NCBI GenBank assembly: GCA_902825945.1
Contig: CADECY010000009.1
Coordinates: forward strand, 1-64,000
Direction of reading: 5' to 3'
DNA from: an uncultured Acidobacteriota bacterium
Lineage (GTDB): Bacteria > Acidobacteriota > Terriglobia > Bryobacterales > Bryobacteraceae
Length of the DNA: 64,000 nucleotides
Shown: positions 63,892 to 64,000 of the stretch, piece after piece
Layout of the letters: each line of letters starts with the position of its first letter
How positions within the stretch are numbered: position 1 is the first letter of the stretch
Notes under the pieces: model-generated
Seen by the model: only the letters and a program-made list of their open reading frames with translations
Databases searched by the model: none
Told to the model about the DNA's origin: nothing
Position numbers and translations under genes: made by a program

Positions 63892-64000
63892 TCGCTAACT
63901 CCAATGCTCCATACAAAACGCTGTCGTCGCCGAGTTCGGCTTGCCGCACATCGATCCGCGCGCGTGACCAACTGGTGATCTGGCGCCGCAATTCCGCTCG
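63878..64000 (-). CDS. ROK-family sugar kinase/repressor, C-terminal end (partial)
   Basis: The minus-strand frame is open to the window edge and encodes the last 40 residues of a longer protein. The end reads QAELGDDSVLYGALELANEL, which matches the C-terminal helix pattern of ROK-family kinases (LGDDAxLxGAxxLA). It overlaps the start of the SIS isomerase gene by 14 bases. Only the tail is visible, so the assignment is tentative. Confidence 0.6.
   Translation of the reverse strand, partial: RAELRRQITSWSRARIDVRQAELGDDSVLYGALELANELS

Noticed and set aside
1..64000. CRISPR arrays, insertion sequences or prophage genes
   Set aside because: No regularly spaced direct repeats, transposase motifs, integrase or phage structural proteins were seen anywhere in the window.

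Overview
This is a GC-rich, gene-dense stretch of one bacterial chromosome. The setting suggests an Acidobacteriota member of the Solibacter/Bryobacter type. The pointers are a TonB-type outer membrane receptor with an N-terminal carboxypeptidase-regulatory-like domain, many secreted proteins of no recognised family, Mla and RND envelope systems, a bd-type oxidase and many glycan genes. That assignment is an inference; the window has no rRNA or other phylogenetic marker, and a protein search with PrfA, Mdh or Alr would settle it.

Layout. 1-2642: end of a polysaccharide deacetylase gene and a NodU/CmcH-type carbamoyltransferase. 3048-10986: outer membrane receptor, then a complete tripartite RND efflux set (TolC-like, RND pump, adaptor). 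11420-13769 (minus): cydAB of the cyanide-insensitive type. 13890-16549: unusual Hsp70 and a Ca2+/H+ antiporter. 16551-21181 (minus): sugar kinase, membrane glycosyltransferase, DapF-like epimerase and nucleotide-sugar dehydrogenase in one run. 21283-24580: two metallophosphoesterases, a membrane protein gene cut by an in-frame stop, and a DapA-family aldolase. 24719-26910 (minus): tandem paralogues of an unrecognised secreted family. 26975-31405: NHL-type propeller, HupE-like protein, a TlpA remnant, an M20 peptidase and a hemerythrin. 32106-36917: frameshifted response regulator, secreted metalloprotease and a large secreted protein that share a bidirectional terminator. 37688-42617 (minus): dehydratase, ribulokinase, GH88 hydrolase and a secreted protein. 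42656-43997: CDGSH protein plus a decaying ParDE/SIR2-like module. 44026-47664: S58 peptidase and mlaEFD. 47835-48737: YdjC deacetylase and tRNA-Leu. 48758-54669 (minus): five glycosyltransferases ending in alr. 54722-64000: housekeeping and small genes (bcp, DUF1385-prfA, mdh with a small membrane protein and a SET-domain protein, a GmhA-like isomerase, and the end of a probable ROK kinase).

The main themes are cell-envelope glycans, outer membrane maintenance and efflux, and sugar use. The observations most worth following up are: a DapF homologue without its second catalytic cysteine; an MlaF ATPase with Ser in place of the Walker B Glu; an MCE protein with a strict 34-residue repeat; two short unannotated genes (a 50-residue proline-rich exported peptide and a 37-residue membrane protein between mdh and a SET-domain gene); the tandem secreted paralogues; and at least five broken or truncated genes. 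Three of those five carry single-base lesions that could also be assembly errors.
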